Part shown: positions 53,066 through 64,000 of the stretch, in pieces
Numbering within the stretch: the stretch's first letter is position 1
How the letters are laid out: the number at the start of each line of letters is the position of its first letter
Source: Thamnidium elegans
Taxonomy: Eukaryota > Mucoromycota > Mucoromycetes > Mucorales > Mucoraceae
Direction: 5' to 3'
DNA length: 64,000 bases
Assembly (NCBI GenBank): GCA_025201345.1
Contig: JAIXMG010000044.1
Location: 1 to 64,000, forward strand
Made by a program: the position numbers and the translations under genes
Notes under the pieces: model-generated
What the model was told of the DNA's origin: nothing
Seen by the model: the letters and a program-made list of their open reading frames with translations, nothing else
Database searches by the model: none

Positions 53066-55861
53066 TTATAGTAATTGATGTCCTTCTGATCTTTGCTGTT
53101 GATCATCCATAGGTGGATAATTACTTAAAAAGTTTAATTCCTCTACATCAATAGAAAAATCTTGTTCAGTCATATACTTGTCATCAAACGTAGGTTGATA
53201 AGGTCTATGAAGCATATTTTGATTTCCCAAATAATTCGTCATTTGTTGCTGTAACTGCAATTGTTGTTGTTGTTGCTGATACAGATGAAATTGTTCCTGT
53301 TGCTGTTGTTGCTGTTGTTGTTGTTGTTGTTGCTGTTGTTGCTGTTGTTGCTGTTGCTGTTGTTGCTGTTGTTGCTGTTGTTGCTGTTGTTGTTGTTGTT
53401 GAGCTCGGTATGTATTGGATATACCTTGAATAGAAACACTCTTTTTAATTCGTTTCATTTTACCTACTGTACCGGGTTGACGTGGGTAACCAGAAGATTG
53501 TGTCATAGTAGGGGGCGGGGTATTATCGTAGGGTTTTACATAAGGCAATGAAGGTGATACATTTCTTACTGTGTTTGCTCGGTAAGGTCCCTGAGAGCTA
53601 CCAGTTGTACTAGATGAAATAACTGATCCAACTGGTTTACGATGTTGTGTAAATGAACAAGATGTGAACTGAGTTGCAATAGGTGGAGGAGGTGGAGATA
53701 CTTTATGTAATCGATTCATTGATCTTAAATCATTACAGGATTGAGTTGAACCACGTAGCATGGGATAACGCGTTTGTTGTTGTTGTTGCGGTTGAGGTTG
53801 TGGTTGAACAGATAGTGGAGCAGCATGAATATTATGTAATGGATTATGTAAAGTAAATTGTTGAGAAACGCCAGTACTAGACAACTGTAATAAAGAAGGT
53901 GGTACATTAGGTCTATGAGATATAGTATTTCTTCTTGGTTTCATTGGTTCGGCTGTAGGTGATGGAGAAGTAGAAGGTGTACAAGATACTTTTAGTGAAG
54001 AAACATCTAAATTGATTGCAGATAAATCTAATTCTCTTGCATAAGAACGCATTTCATTAGATGGTGATGCAGAACTAACACGCTGTAATAAATGAGCACA
54101 CCGTTGAAATTCATCCAAGTGAGCTTTTTTAGCTGTATTGTGGGTATCAAATCGTAATACACTAAACGCACTTGAAACACAATGATTAATAAATTGAATT
54201 CCTCTAGGAGAATAGCGATAACTTTGTGATGCATCTTGAATTAAACCTTCAACTAAACGAATAATACTAGAAGCCGAATGAGAGCATAATTCGTTGTGTG
54301 GGTAAGTAGTAAATATTTGACTTGTAACAGGCAGTGGATATTTCGAATAATGATGGTGTAATAATATAATATTTAAATGGTACAACATGTGCAATAATCT
54401 CGTCATTGGTGATACAGTGACGACAATATCTTCAGCAGGAAATGAAGGTGAATTTTTATAAGAGTATTGATTATTGATAGTCAAATTAGAAGGTAATTGT
54501 ATTAAATCATTTTCAATTTTTACTTGTAATTGAAAGATGGACAAGTTTTCTTCTATAATTTGATTTTCATTACGTAAATCTTTTTGTACTTCTTGTCTTT
54601 GATTCATACGTAACATATGTTGATGAATTTGACTTAGTGTATTTGAAAATTTAATAATAAATCTTTGACAATCAACAGTAGATTCATCTGTAACAGTAGA
54701 AGGCAAATGATCCTTTGTTAAGGTTAATTCATTCATCATACCTTGTTCGACACTAATTATAATAATAATTTAATTTCCTTTTTAAGTGCATTGTTTTGAG
54801 TGATGATTACCTTAAAAGGGTATTATAGGTATATACCATACAATAAGTTCTCTTTTTAGTCTCTGTTACTGAATCATTACAATTTGGAGTAATGTGTTGT
54901 AAGTTTAATATTTTGCACATTTCAATTGTTCTAGTCATTAAACTCTTTGTATCAGAAAAATAATTTGCAGTACTTGAATATTCCTTGTATTTAATCAATA
55001 TTAATAGTGTTTGAACAAGTGAAATTGAAGGTCTACCAACCCACTCATCTAATACTATCATGGCTCTTTGATAATAACTGAAATGTTCTTCCATTTGTTG
55101 AAATAAACATGATAAAGCGCACATTGAATAAATCAATATTTTTGGTAATTCATGAGCTGTATACTGTCTATTAAAATGGGATGGTACAAATAATGGGAAA
55201 TAAGGTTGAATTTGAATCAAATAAAATTTCAAGTGATTTTGAATTTCTATCTCATCTTGCTGACTATCTATACTCTTTGGTGAAGATGTGCTAGATTGTG
55301 ATGATTCTTGTTGATAATAATCTTGAATATAAGATGGACTGCCAAATTCATTCATCATGTATCTGTCCTCTGCATTAATAATTAAATCTAATAATTACAG
55401 TTTAAAAAATTATTTTTCTTTAAAGTAAAATCTAATTATATATAATACCTGCTGTTACACTAGTCTGCTGCTGCTGCTGTTGCTGCTGTTCTTCTTGTCT
55501 ACGTACTGCTTCTTTGACTAATTCAGCTGTAGGTCCACTTAAAGAATTCATAGCTTTTTCCATCAGTGAGAGTCTATTTTCTAGTGATTCAACATAATGT
55601 TTGGATGTTCCTCTCTTTGGTGATGTAGACTCAAATATACACTGTATTGATGATTTTCGGCATGTACCACAGGGTGTAGCACCGTCACATTTCACCTGTT
55701 GCCATGGTAATCAATACCATGTATTTTAAAAAGAAGAAAAAAAATCTTACCTTTCTTCTTCTGCAATCTTTACATGCTTTAACAATTTTTTGCCTTTTAG
55801 GGTTTGTAACTGTTTTTTTATTCTTGGTGTCTTCAGTAACTGATTTCTCTTTTGGTGGCAT
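53066..55861 (-). CDS. Zn2Cys6 transcription factor with poly-Q tract
   Basis: Model: complement(join(53066..54752,54811..55369,55449..55695,55751..55861)), 867 aa. The zinc cluster uses Cys30, 33, 40, 46, 49 and 56 (CX2CX6CX5CX2CX6C; ACKDCRRRKVKC, PCGTCRKSSIQC). It is followed by a short linker and coiled coil (YVESLENRLSLMEKAMN). The middle region (about 150-550) is helical and matches the fungal-specific regulatory domain weakly (FYLIQIQPYFPLFVPSHFNR). The C-terminus is disordered, with about 42 consecutive Gln (53270-53402, mostly CAA/CAG mix). One intron splits the zinc cluster after Lys37. Confidence 0.9.
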
Positions 55862-57407
55862 TTTTTTTTAAATATATATATATATATATATTACTGTTGG
55901 GTATAAATAAAAGAAATGATAAATAAATAAAAATTATAAATTGAAGAGGAAAAAGGTAAAAAAAAAAAAAAAAAAAAAGAGGAACTGAGGTAACCATGGC
56001 TTTAAAATGATCATCTACTGAGTTCAAAACCTATAAAAAAAAAATAAAAATAAAAAGTCTTTTTTTTTTCGTTTGTTATTGTTGTTGTACATTTGATCAC
56101 ATATTAAATTATGATACATTGCATTTACATTGGATATATAAAAAGTAAAATAGAATAGAAGCATTGCTTTTACTTGTTTATTCAACGTGTACAAAAATGA
56201 CGATACTTGCATCACATGTTACAACATAAATATTAGTTACACTCTAATATACAATAGTCGTAACGCCAATGAGCGCTTATTTAAAAACTGTTAAAAAAGC
56301 GGCAGATAAAAAAATCTCAATGAGGCGATTTTTATTTTCTTAATTCTCTCCCAAAAGGAAGGGTATACTTTTTCTTGTTAACTTTAAAAAATTGAGGCAT
56401 AAATCTCTACTTATTTTTATAGAAGGGGCAATTAAAAGTAAAAAAAGAATGTTTGACAAAAAAAAAGAAGGAAGCGACATTATAAATCGGGAAAGAAAAA
56501 TATTTGAACTCATTTCATGTGGGTATAGGACTTGCTGTAATTCTCAGGAACCAGAGTAATTATTTATTACTGAGAACTCTTTTATATAAAAATGCAAGAG
56601 CGTAGACTTATTGCATTTAAATTAAATTAAGGGCATTTACCGTTTCAGTACTGTCAACTATAAGCAGTATTTTATTTGTACTTATATTCGAAATAAACTT
56701 ATGATTACTGCTAGGTATGAAGAGAAGATGTATCACTGTCGACTCGTCATATAGCATATAACTTATGGTAAAGTAGTTAATCTTTCGGCTAATGCCCACA
56801 AAAATGAAATTAGAAGTATCAAAAAGTAACTGCATTAAATAACGTTTCACTTTACCAACAAAGTAAAAACATGTTTATTAATAGCTGCATTCTTAGTCAT
56901 ATATCTCTAAGGAGATCATTGACCAAAAATAATATTCTATGTCGGTAGAGATAACAACTAATTGAATTTAAAGGTGCTTACATACGTCAAAAAAAAAAGA
57001 ATCCTCTAGTTTACATGTGATACAGGCGGTAAGACCAACAACAAGTGATGTAACTACTGTGTAATCGCTCTTACTGTTTATTTTGGAACCACAGCTGATT
57101 AAAATATCATGTGTGTATGTGTGTCTTATTGTTATCAGTTTTCATAAGAAAAAATGTGCCAGACTACCTTTTTTTTTCTTACAGTACTTATGGGTATCTA
57201 AGCCCTTTTTCGCCATATTCGTAAATGTAAATTTTTTTGTGTTTAAGGTTCAATACGAACTTTTTTTTTTTATCTTTTGGATAGCACAGAGCCAAGTTTC
57301 TCTTTTTTTTTTTGCAGTAAAACATTTTCGATCACTCAACAAATAAACAATAAAAAAAAAAAGCTGTAGTTAAGATTATGCAATTACATTGGCATCAAAT
57401 TGCCTGC

Positions 57408-57454
<47 letters not shown>

Positions 57455-58240
57455 TCGAGATTTAACATACAAAAAAAAAAAGTTTTTCGGTTCACTGCCT
57501 TTCTTTAAGAAACCAATCGAAGATTATTATCAATTAGCTGATATGTTTACTATCAGAAGAAATTAAAATTAAAGAAGAGTGGTATATTTAGTAAAGAAGT
57601 AAGAAGTAAACAGTAAGTGAAACGAATGTATTTTTTTTAAAAAAAAAAATATGTACACACCCGATCAGAAACTCATGGCGTTTTTTTTATTTATATATAC
57701 AAAAAATCATATATAAAAAAAGCCGTAAGTTTTTAGGTGGGAGTTTCTAACAAGCCGCATAAAATCTGTTATTCTTGATCTGATGTAATCGTACTGATCT
57801 AACAAAAAATCCAATATAAAACACGTACTTGAATACAGCTTTTAAGCAAGTTCTTTTATACGACGTGATAATAAAATAGTGCATTATGCATTATGCACTC
57901 AAGTCCTGTAGACGTCACTTGAATGCGACTTATAAACTAAAAAGACCAAGACAAAAAATATATATACAGCGTCGCTAGTAAATTTCGTCCGTTTTGAAAA
58001 ATGAATGGCGATTACTGCACAAATGATTGTCATATTCAATATCATATATTATCGTTATTAGAACCGAAAATTTTACTGTATTTGTGTGATTTTTATTACG
58101 ACGAATTTGTTTTTAAAATGAAATTTAAGCTACTGCAATTGTTTAGAGGGTGCTATAAATTTGAAAGTTAATGTTACATTGTGTAAATAAAGTAGTATAA
58201 ATAGTGAGCACTAGTTCCTGCTTTATAAAGTAGAAGTGTA

Positions 58241-58278
<38 letters not shown>

Positions 58279-58636
58279 CCTGCCGACGTCTTGGATAAAA
58301 AGTCAAGACTACATATAAAAAAAGTTCTATTTTGTATGATGTAGCGACACACCCAGCAAATCATTTTAAGGCTTTTTATAAGCTTGTGCAACTGTTTGAA
58401 GAAAGAAAGTTAAAACAGTTTAACTGTTTTCCGTTAAGAACAACATTTATCCCATCATATCTTACATTGGATAGCAAGGTCGTAAGCTGCCATATTCTCA
58501 AGAATAAATTGGATATTTGGCGTAAAGTACTTACAGGTCACACTGTATCATCATATTACTGCTCTCCCTTTTTAATAATTATCACTTAAATCACCGCGTT
58601 AATTGAAATATTTTTCCTGATCTCTTTAAAACCAAG
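55862..58636. other. 2.8-kb gene-poor region
   Basis: Largest gap in the window. It holds a (TA)n tract just upstream of the Zn2Cys6 gene, a T run of about 41 bp at 57410-57450, a 33-A run at 58243-58275 and the coding-like relic at 58332-58589. ORFs near 56617-56850 and 57083-57566 look random. No RNA gene seen. Confidence 0.5.
58332..58589 (+). pseudogene. Possible transposon-protein relic
   Basis: 85-aa open frame with protein-like composition: HPANHFKAFYKLVQLFEERK, NCFPLRTTFIPSYLTLDSKV. The phrase FPLRTTFIPxYLTLD recalls a repetitive ORF I associate with Mucorales mobile elements, but this is from memory and cannot be verified here. It has no intact flanks, and a 33-A run lies 60 bp upstream. 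Confidence 0.3.
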
Positions 58637-60143
58637 ATGAGTAACGACCTTCAAGTACTTTCGTTAAACTGTTGGTAACAAAAAAAAAAAAAAAAAGGCG
58701 AGAACACAATTTAAAAATAAAATGCTTACAGAAAAGTCTATATAACTTTAATAGGGGCCTTGCATTTATTTCTAAAAATAGACGAGTTCGTTTACAAGCG
58801 ATTGCACATTCACTAAGTTCATGCCCTTATGACATTATAACCTTACAAGAAGTATGGGTACAAGAAGACTACCAATATATTCTAGATAAAGTAAAGCATT
58901 CATTACCATATGCGAAATATTTTTACAGGTATATATAGTGTCCCCACCACGTTTCTTTTTAATACTAATACTTAAGAAAAAAGTGGTGCGCTAGGCAGTG
59001 GACTCGCCATTTTATCAAGATATCCAATCATTTCCACAGCTTATCATCGGTATGCACTAAATGGTAAGCCACTAAAGTTGCTTCATAGCGATTACTATGT
59101 AGGAAAGGGATGTGGTACAGCACTTGTCAAGCACCCAGCATTGGGCTACCTCGAGATATTTAATACACACTTGCATGCTGGTTATGGTCCCAAAGATCAA
59201 TACAAAGCACATCGTGCGTCAGAGTGCTGGCAACTAGCATATCTTTTACGCCATTCAGCTGCTATGGGTAGACACATTATCATGGTAAATAACTTTATAT
59301 ATATATATATATATATAATAACTAACAACAAAAACAAAAAAGTCTGGCGACTTTAATAGTATTCCTACCTCTTTCAACTATAAACTAATCCGTCACCATG
59401 GTTTTATGTCTGATTCCTGGTTACAAGTGCATGGAAAACCAGATATTGATAAATTTGACATGGATAACATGACGCCTGAATTGTACACACAATTCTTTGG
59501 TTTTACTTGCAACTCACCTTTCAACACATTTTCTCGTTACTACTCACCATACAATAGCGATAACGCTAAAAAATTACTAGGCAAACGATTAGATTATATC
59601 TTTTATCGCCAAACACCTCAACTCACATGTATTGGCTCACAGGTAGTCTTTACAGATTTAGTGCAAGACATGAGTTACTCGGACCATTTTGGCGTAGTTT
59701 CTATATTTAAAGTTACTCCAGAAAGTTCTGAATGGAAAAAACACATGGACCCTTTACAGGATCAGTTATATGATCCTAGTTATACTCATTTACAGCCTAC
59801 CACTATCCGTGATATTTTACAGGCGCTTAAATTAGATCAAGTAAAAGCTAAAAAAGATTCCCGCTGGTTACTGATCTTACTTGTTGCGGGTGTACTGACT
59901 CAATTGTGTTTGTTTGTGGCTGTTGTTACTATACCTACACTTTTACCGCAAAATCTGATTATTATCCTTGTCACTGTATTTGGAAATACCTTGATGAACT
60001 TAGTTACATTTGCCTTACCTGTATGTTTAATAGTAGGCTTTGTATTTGGTAATACTGAACAACGTGCCTTGACACAATTTATTGAAGAAATTGAAACTTT
60101 TCAAGTACAACAAAAAGAAGAATATTTAATTTCCATACCCTGA
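58637..60143 (+). CDS. ISC1: Inositol phosphosphingolipid phospholipase C / neutral sphingomyelinase (ISC1)
   Basis: Mg2+-dependent phosphodiesterase releasing ceramide from complex sphingolipids. Model: join(58637..58674,58755..58928,58984..59284,59343..60143), 437 aa. DNase-I-like catalytic blocks: LSLNCWGLAF, ITLQEVW (metal Glu), SGALGSGLAILSRYPI, FNTHLHAGYG, SGDFNSIP and a final SYSDHFGV (catalytic His). Two C-terminal membrane helices (about 340-400) anchor it, as in yeast Isc1. Two of its introns end in A-rich acceptors (aagaaaaaag and aacaaaaaag) rather than pyrimidine tracts; the aatactaat branch motif is present before 58983. Confidence 0.92.
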
Positions 60144-60158
60144 ATTATACTTTATATT

Positions 60159-61910
60159 TTAAAATTCATAAGTAGTATCATAAATAAACTCCCAATGTTT
60201 AATAGATTTACATTGAATAGATATACAACCTAAAGAAAGATCTTGCTGCCACACTTGTTTTTTTAATAATAATGGTTGTTGTTGTTGTTGATAATAATAG
60301 TGTTGTGCCAGCTTGGTTTTTCGGTGATTTAAACGACGAATTTTGGGGGAGCATGTGTTATTTCTGTGATAAACATGATACCATCTTGATTTTTGATCTT
60401 GTGTGATAGAAATTATACGAGAATTAGGCTGATCAAAAGAACCCATTCGAATTCCATTTATAATGACTGTTTCAAATGTATTTTGAGGCATATGCATACG
60501 AATCACATTGCCTTGTTTTTGATCACATTCATAACATACTAACTTGGTCAATAAATCACAACGAATAGCCAAATAATCAAATACAGCAGATGAAAAAGAA
60601 ACTGTACTAAATGAAAGTGACCTTAAACTATGTTGTTGTTGTTGGTGGTGGTGGTGAAGGTAATTTGAGTCTGACAAGGTCACATGCGCAGATCGAATTG
60701 TTAATTGTAACAAGTTTGGACAATGGTCAAGTACTAAATCTAGCTCACAATCAAAATAAGGATGACCACAACAAAGTACTAATTCTGTTAACATATGAAT
60801 TTTAGCCAGTGGTTGTAAAATACGTCTAATATGTAAATCAGATTCAATCACTTCAGTTCCTAACCCAGAAATCCATCTCCTTCCTCGATTCACTAATAAG
60901 TCAAAAAAGTCATCTTGTCTTGATACCAAACAATAAGGTAAACCTTTCATTTTAATTTCTTTTAATCCATGTTTATCAGCAGTATCAAAGAAATCAGATG
61001 TCATATAAGTTTTAGCACTTTGACTATCTAATTCAATTTTACATAAGTTAGGACAATGATCAAGTAAAACTGAAAATAATTTTTGAATCTCCTTCTTTGG
61101 CATAATAGCTATTGATTTGGTATCATTCATAAGTTCAAAATCGATTTGTTGTAAGTGCGGGTATTTATAAGCGAAGTAATAAATCCAGTGTGGAGCAAGT
61201 AAAGCATTTAATGAAAATCGACTCATAAAACTAGATTTTTTTGGTACTTGCATTTGTTGAGTGATATTATGTGCATGCATCAACTTGAATGAACCAAGCA
61301 AGATTAATTGTTTTAATAAAGGACAAAAGTTATGTATTGAATCCATTTCACTAATTGAAATATAAATGGCGTGAGATTTACGTTGTTGACTATTAAGAGA
61401 TAAATATGAAAGAAGTGGAGTGTTTTTTAAAATTGTCATAATATTAAGTTGTTGAAATAAATCAGATACAATGGCACCATGTAATGAAAGTTGATCAAGT
61501 CGCTCAAGTCGATTTGGTATAGAATTTACTAGAGTAAATGGAGGTAATCGATGCACATATGTGAACTGGTCCAAGTTACAAGTATGAATATAGTTCCAAA
61601 GTGCTTGGTCAAAATCCAAAACTTCTAAATATGGACATACAAGTCCTAATTGATCCAATTCATTACTTGTAACACCTACTCGGTTTTTCGATTTTCTAAA
61701 AGAAAGTGTTCTTACTAGTGATCCTTGATTATTGAGTTGTGGTAAAAGTAGTTTAAATTGGTGTCTAGTGTTTATGTAAATGTCTTTATATAAGGATCGA
61801 CGAAAAGGACCATACCAATTATTACAAACGAATAGGCATTTATATTGTTGTTGATTACTGAGATAAGACGCTATTAATTCTAAAAGCTCTGATGGTAGAA
61901 GAAGACTCAT
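60159..61910 (-). CDS. F-box protein with LRR-like region
   Basis: Single exon, 583 aa. The F-box at residues 3-45 reads LLPSELLELIASYLSNQQQY, KCLFVCNNWYGPFRRSLYKD. The rest is an irregular LRR-type solenoid (LVRTLSFRKSK, CPYLEVLDFDQALW, CPNLCKIELD, CPNLLQLTIR), with short Gln/His runs. Likely a substrate adaptor of an SCF ubiquitin ligase; the target is unknown. Such F-box/LRR genes form large families in Mucorales. Its stop lies 15 bp from that of ISC1. Confidence 0.82.
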   Translation of the reverse strand: MSLLLPSELLELIASYLSNQQQYKCLFVCNNWYGPFRRSLYKDIYINTRHQFKLLLPQLNNQGSLVRTLSFRKSKNRVGVTSNELDQLGLVCPYLEVLDFDQALWNYIHTCNLDQFTYVHRLPPFTLVNSIPNRLERLDQLSLHGAIVSDLFQQLNIMTILKNTPLLSYLSLNSQQRKSHAIYISISEMDSIHNFCPLLKQLILLGSFKLMHAHNITQQMQVPKKSSFMSRFSLNALLAPHWIYYFAYKYPHLQQIDFELMNDTKSIAIMPKKEIQKLFSVLLDHCPNLCKIELDSQSAKTYMTSDFFDTADKHGLKEIKMKGLPYCLVSRQDDFFDLLVNRGRRWISGLGTEVIESDLHIRRILQPLAKIHMLTELVLCCGHPYFDCELDLVLDHCPNLLQLTIRSAHVTLSDSNYLHHHHQQQQHSLRSLSFSTVSFSSAVFDYLAIRCDLLTKLVCYECDQKQGNVIRMHMPQNTFETVIINGIRMGSFDQPNSRIISITQDQKSRWYHVYHRNNTCSPKIRRLNHRKTKLAQHYYYQQQQQPLLLKKQVWQQDLSLGCISIQCKSIKHWEFIYDTTYEF

Positions 61911-63028
61911 TTTTTTTTTCTTTGAAGACTTTTTTTGACGACTTTTTTTTTAAAAAAAAAAAATAAGAAAAGAAGAAGAAGAAGAAGAAAAAGAAAGGAG
62001 AAAGGAGAAAGAAAAAAAAGAAAAATCCCTGTGCTACCAGTTAAATTTTGTGCCTGTGTTTCCACTGCCATTTTGAGGGTTGTAAACCTAGATTCGCAGA
62101 TTCTTATTATTAATGACATGCTGGATATTATGAACAAGCACAAGAATTTCAAAGGGTTTTTATCTTTCCACGGATAAAATGCACTCTATTCGTACTAATT
62201 TATGAGCAATTCTGGGCTCTAGTTAAAAGTCCGGACCAAACGTCAAAAGTTACAAGACACCGAAACACTCGAAGCTAGAATAATTCAAGTTGCATACAAT
62301 ATTCTTGATAAGCATCTCCAAAGCATTGTTTGCACTAAAAACAATCATTGTTAGTTGAATAATTATAATATCTTCGCAATGTTCAATACATAAACGACTT
62401 CTTCTTGCCTTGGTTATAGAATAGCCTTTGTAACTTAATAGACCAACGTTAATGAGGTATATAAATCCTTTCTTATCTTTTCGATGAGTACTCTGCAGCG
62501 ATCTTTCTAATTTCTTGCTATATTTGAAATGCTCAATACGTAAATACGTTTATGTCAATTCAAGACTTACGTGACATTTTTTATAGCGTTTATTTAGTAG
62601 CAAATCTAATTTGAATTTTCTGGTGATATACCTTTCGTTATAACCAGACATTTCTGTGAAGTGAATCAATCTTGATTATTAACGGAATTATTTTCGAAAT
62701 CCGCCCTAAAAATGAGGGGGGACGGAATAAATCAGTCCTTTTATTGTATCTTTAACTTGTAGCTTTCGTCTTAAGTTACTGTAATATATTGAATCAATAA
62801 TCCCACAGAGAATAATAGACAACCTTTCTATAATACTGATTTCATAGTATGGTTGGACCAACACCACAGTGACTCTGTTTCTCATTTTAACTCAGCTTAT
62901 TCGAAGGCGAAATAAGTAAGCATTGTTTACGTCATTTTTATTTTTTCCATTTTTATTTACTTTTTTATTATATTTTTTTTTATATATATTCCTTTACTTC
63001 CTTCTAAAAAGAAAAAAAAAGAAATACA
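61911..63028. other. Intergenic, divergent promoters of the F-box gene and DEF1
   Basis: 1.1 kb. Contains a purine-rich (GAA)n stretch at 61968-62015, the degenerate repeat copy C and a T-rich leader before 63029. No gene seen. Confidence 0.5.
62085..62340 (+). repeat. Copy C of the degenerate dispersed element, diverged
   Basis: Similar in order to 20935-21068: tattatgaac, tcaaaggg-tttttatctttc, cacggata, and gcatacaatattcttgataagcatct (62292-62317). About 80 bp is inserted relative to copy A, and it lacks the 3' block shared by copies A and B. Confidence 0.35.
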
Positions 63029-64000
63029 ATGAGTACAACAGAAAGAGCACAAAGTGATTTTAAGAAACTCAAGTCAAAGTACAATTCACAATTATCTACT
63101 TTAAAAGAATTATTTACAGAATGGACAGAAGAAGATCTTTTATTTACGCTTCAAGATGCGGATGGAGATTTGGAACTAGCTATTGACCGTATTAGTGAAG
63201 GTAAAAAAAAAAAACTGTTTAAATAACATACACACACACATATATATATATGTATATATATTGACATTAAAAGTAAAGGTCATGCAAGCCAGTGGGGAGA
63301 AGTAAAAACTAAAAAATCCAAAAAGGAGGCTGCTGCAGCTAATAAAGCTACATTAGAAGTATCAGCGTCTTCAACAACCAGTACAGCACCTTCATATCCC
63401 TCTTCTTCTTCTTATAATAATAACACCAGAGCGCCCTCTAATAGAACTAGTACAAACGCAAAGCGTCTGTCTCCTGCAGTGTCACAACCCCGACATAAGC
63501 CTACCAGTGCTACATGGCAACAACAACCTACTAAAAAAACTACAGATGATAATAATAATTGGAAGTCTACTGATAATTGGTCCAGTAATGACTCTTGGAG
63601 TACCCAAACAAAGGATCCTATTGTCGAAACTCCTAAAAAAATATCCACTCCCTCTTCTTCTACCAAAACAAGTAATGGTGGTGGTGCAAAGACTTGGGCT
63701 AGTTTATTGCAGTAAATTATCTTTTTTTTTTTTTTTTTTTTAACACATGTGTATTATTATTAACTCTTAACAATATAGATCAAAACCAGAACCTGTCGTT
63801 GTAGCTGAACCAATTGAAGAACCACAGCTTCGAAAAGTAGACGATAGTTGGTTACCTTCTTCTTCTGATTTGAACCAATGGGATCAACCTCTTCAATTAC
63901 CAACCACTGAAAATGTACAAGAACAAGTGCAAAAAGAAGAAAAACAAGAAAAGGAAGAAAATCCTATAACCGAAAAGGAACAATCACCCATTATTTCTCA
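63029..64000 (+). CDS. DEF1: RNA polymerase II degradation factor Def1, 5' part
   Basis: Runs off the window. Model: join(63029..63200,63279..63711,63779..>64000). The CUE domain is at about 18-58 ([34 protein letters not shown]), followed by [14 protein letters not shown], the motif that follows the CUE domain in Def1. Then comes a Ser/Asn/Trp-rich disordered region ([17 protein letters not shown]) and an expected Gln-rich tail beyond the edge. Def1 promotes ubiquitylation and removal of stalled Pol II after DNA damage. Confidence 0.85.

Overview
This is nuclear DNA of a filamentous fungus, most likely a Mucoromycota (Mucorales-type) species. Evidence: AT-rich sequence, short GT-AG introns (about 45-90 bp), very long A/T homopolymers, compact intergenic spaces, and fungal genes such as a trifunctional HIS4, an APSES/ankyrin MBF subunit, recyclin, ISC1, YHM2 and DEF1. 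I could join exons into open, in-frame models for nearly all genes.

Layout. 1-5636 is a nearly perfect inverted repeat with arms of about 2.81 kb. It carries two head-to-head copies of a Set9/Suv4-20-type H4K20 methyltransferase gene: the right copy (2868-6273) is complete, the left is cut by the window edge and frameshifted. 7-11 kb: a cytidine-deaminase-fold enzyme, a sulfotransferase-like relic, and a divergent mitochondrial pair (IMP2 protease, bL9m). 11.9-15.6 kb: a myristoylation-type LRR protein, a Tyr-rich-tail coiled-coil protein and the YHM2 citrate/oxoglutarate carrier. 15.7-27 kb: recyclin, a Pho80-type cyclin, a 4xCBS-PB1 tail-anchored protein and Timeless/Tof1. 27.8-36.2 kb: a 7-TM protein, EBP2, MED28, TRM10, a TLDc/OXR1 protein and a small protein with a PIP-like motif. 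36.8-45.3 kb: HIS4, an Mbp1-like factor with a huge poly-Q insert, and a striking SPX-ACT-phosphoserine phosphatase fusion. 46-64 kb: an AVT-type vacuolar amino-acid transporter, a broken unrecognised gene, VPS29, an alpha/beta hydrolase with a GC-AG intron, a Yap-type bZIP, a Zn2Cys6 factor, ISC1, an F-box protein and the 5' part of DEF1.

Links between genes (inference): a perfect MCB box (ACGCGT) lies just upstream of the Mbp1-like gene and another upstream of the PIP-motif gene, with MCB-like cores before TOF1. This would fit a G1/S regulon that includes its own regulator. Two ATTACGTAAT palindromes precede the Yap-type bZIP gene, suggesting autoregulation. The SPX-SerB fusion would couple phosphate/inositol-pyrophosphate sensing to serine synthesis.

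Data quality. Conserved genes (IMP2, bL9m, TOF1, the gene at 48.8-49.7 kb) carry isolated one-base deletions, mostly in homopolymers, so residual long-read indels are likely. The large palindrome should be judged with that in mind. I saw no convincing tRNA, rRNA, CRISPR or intact transposon.
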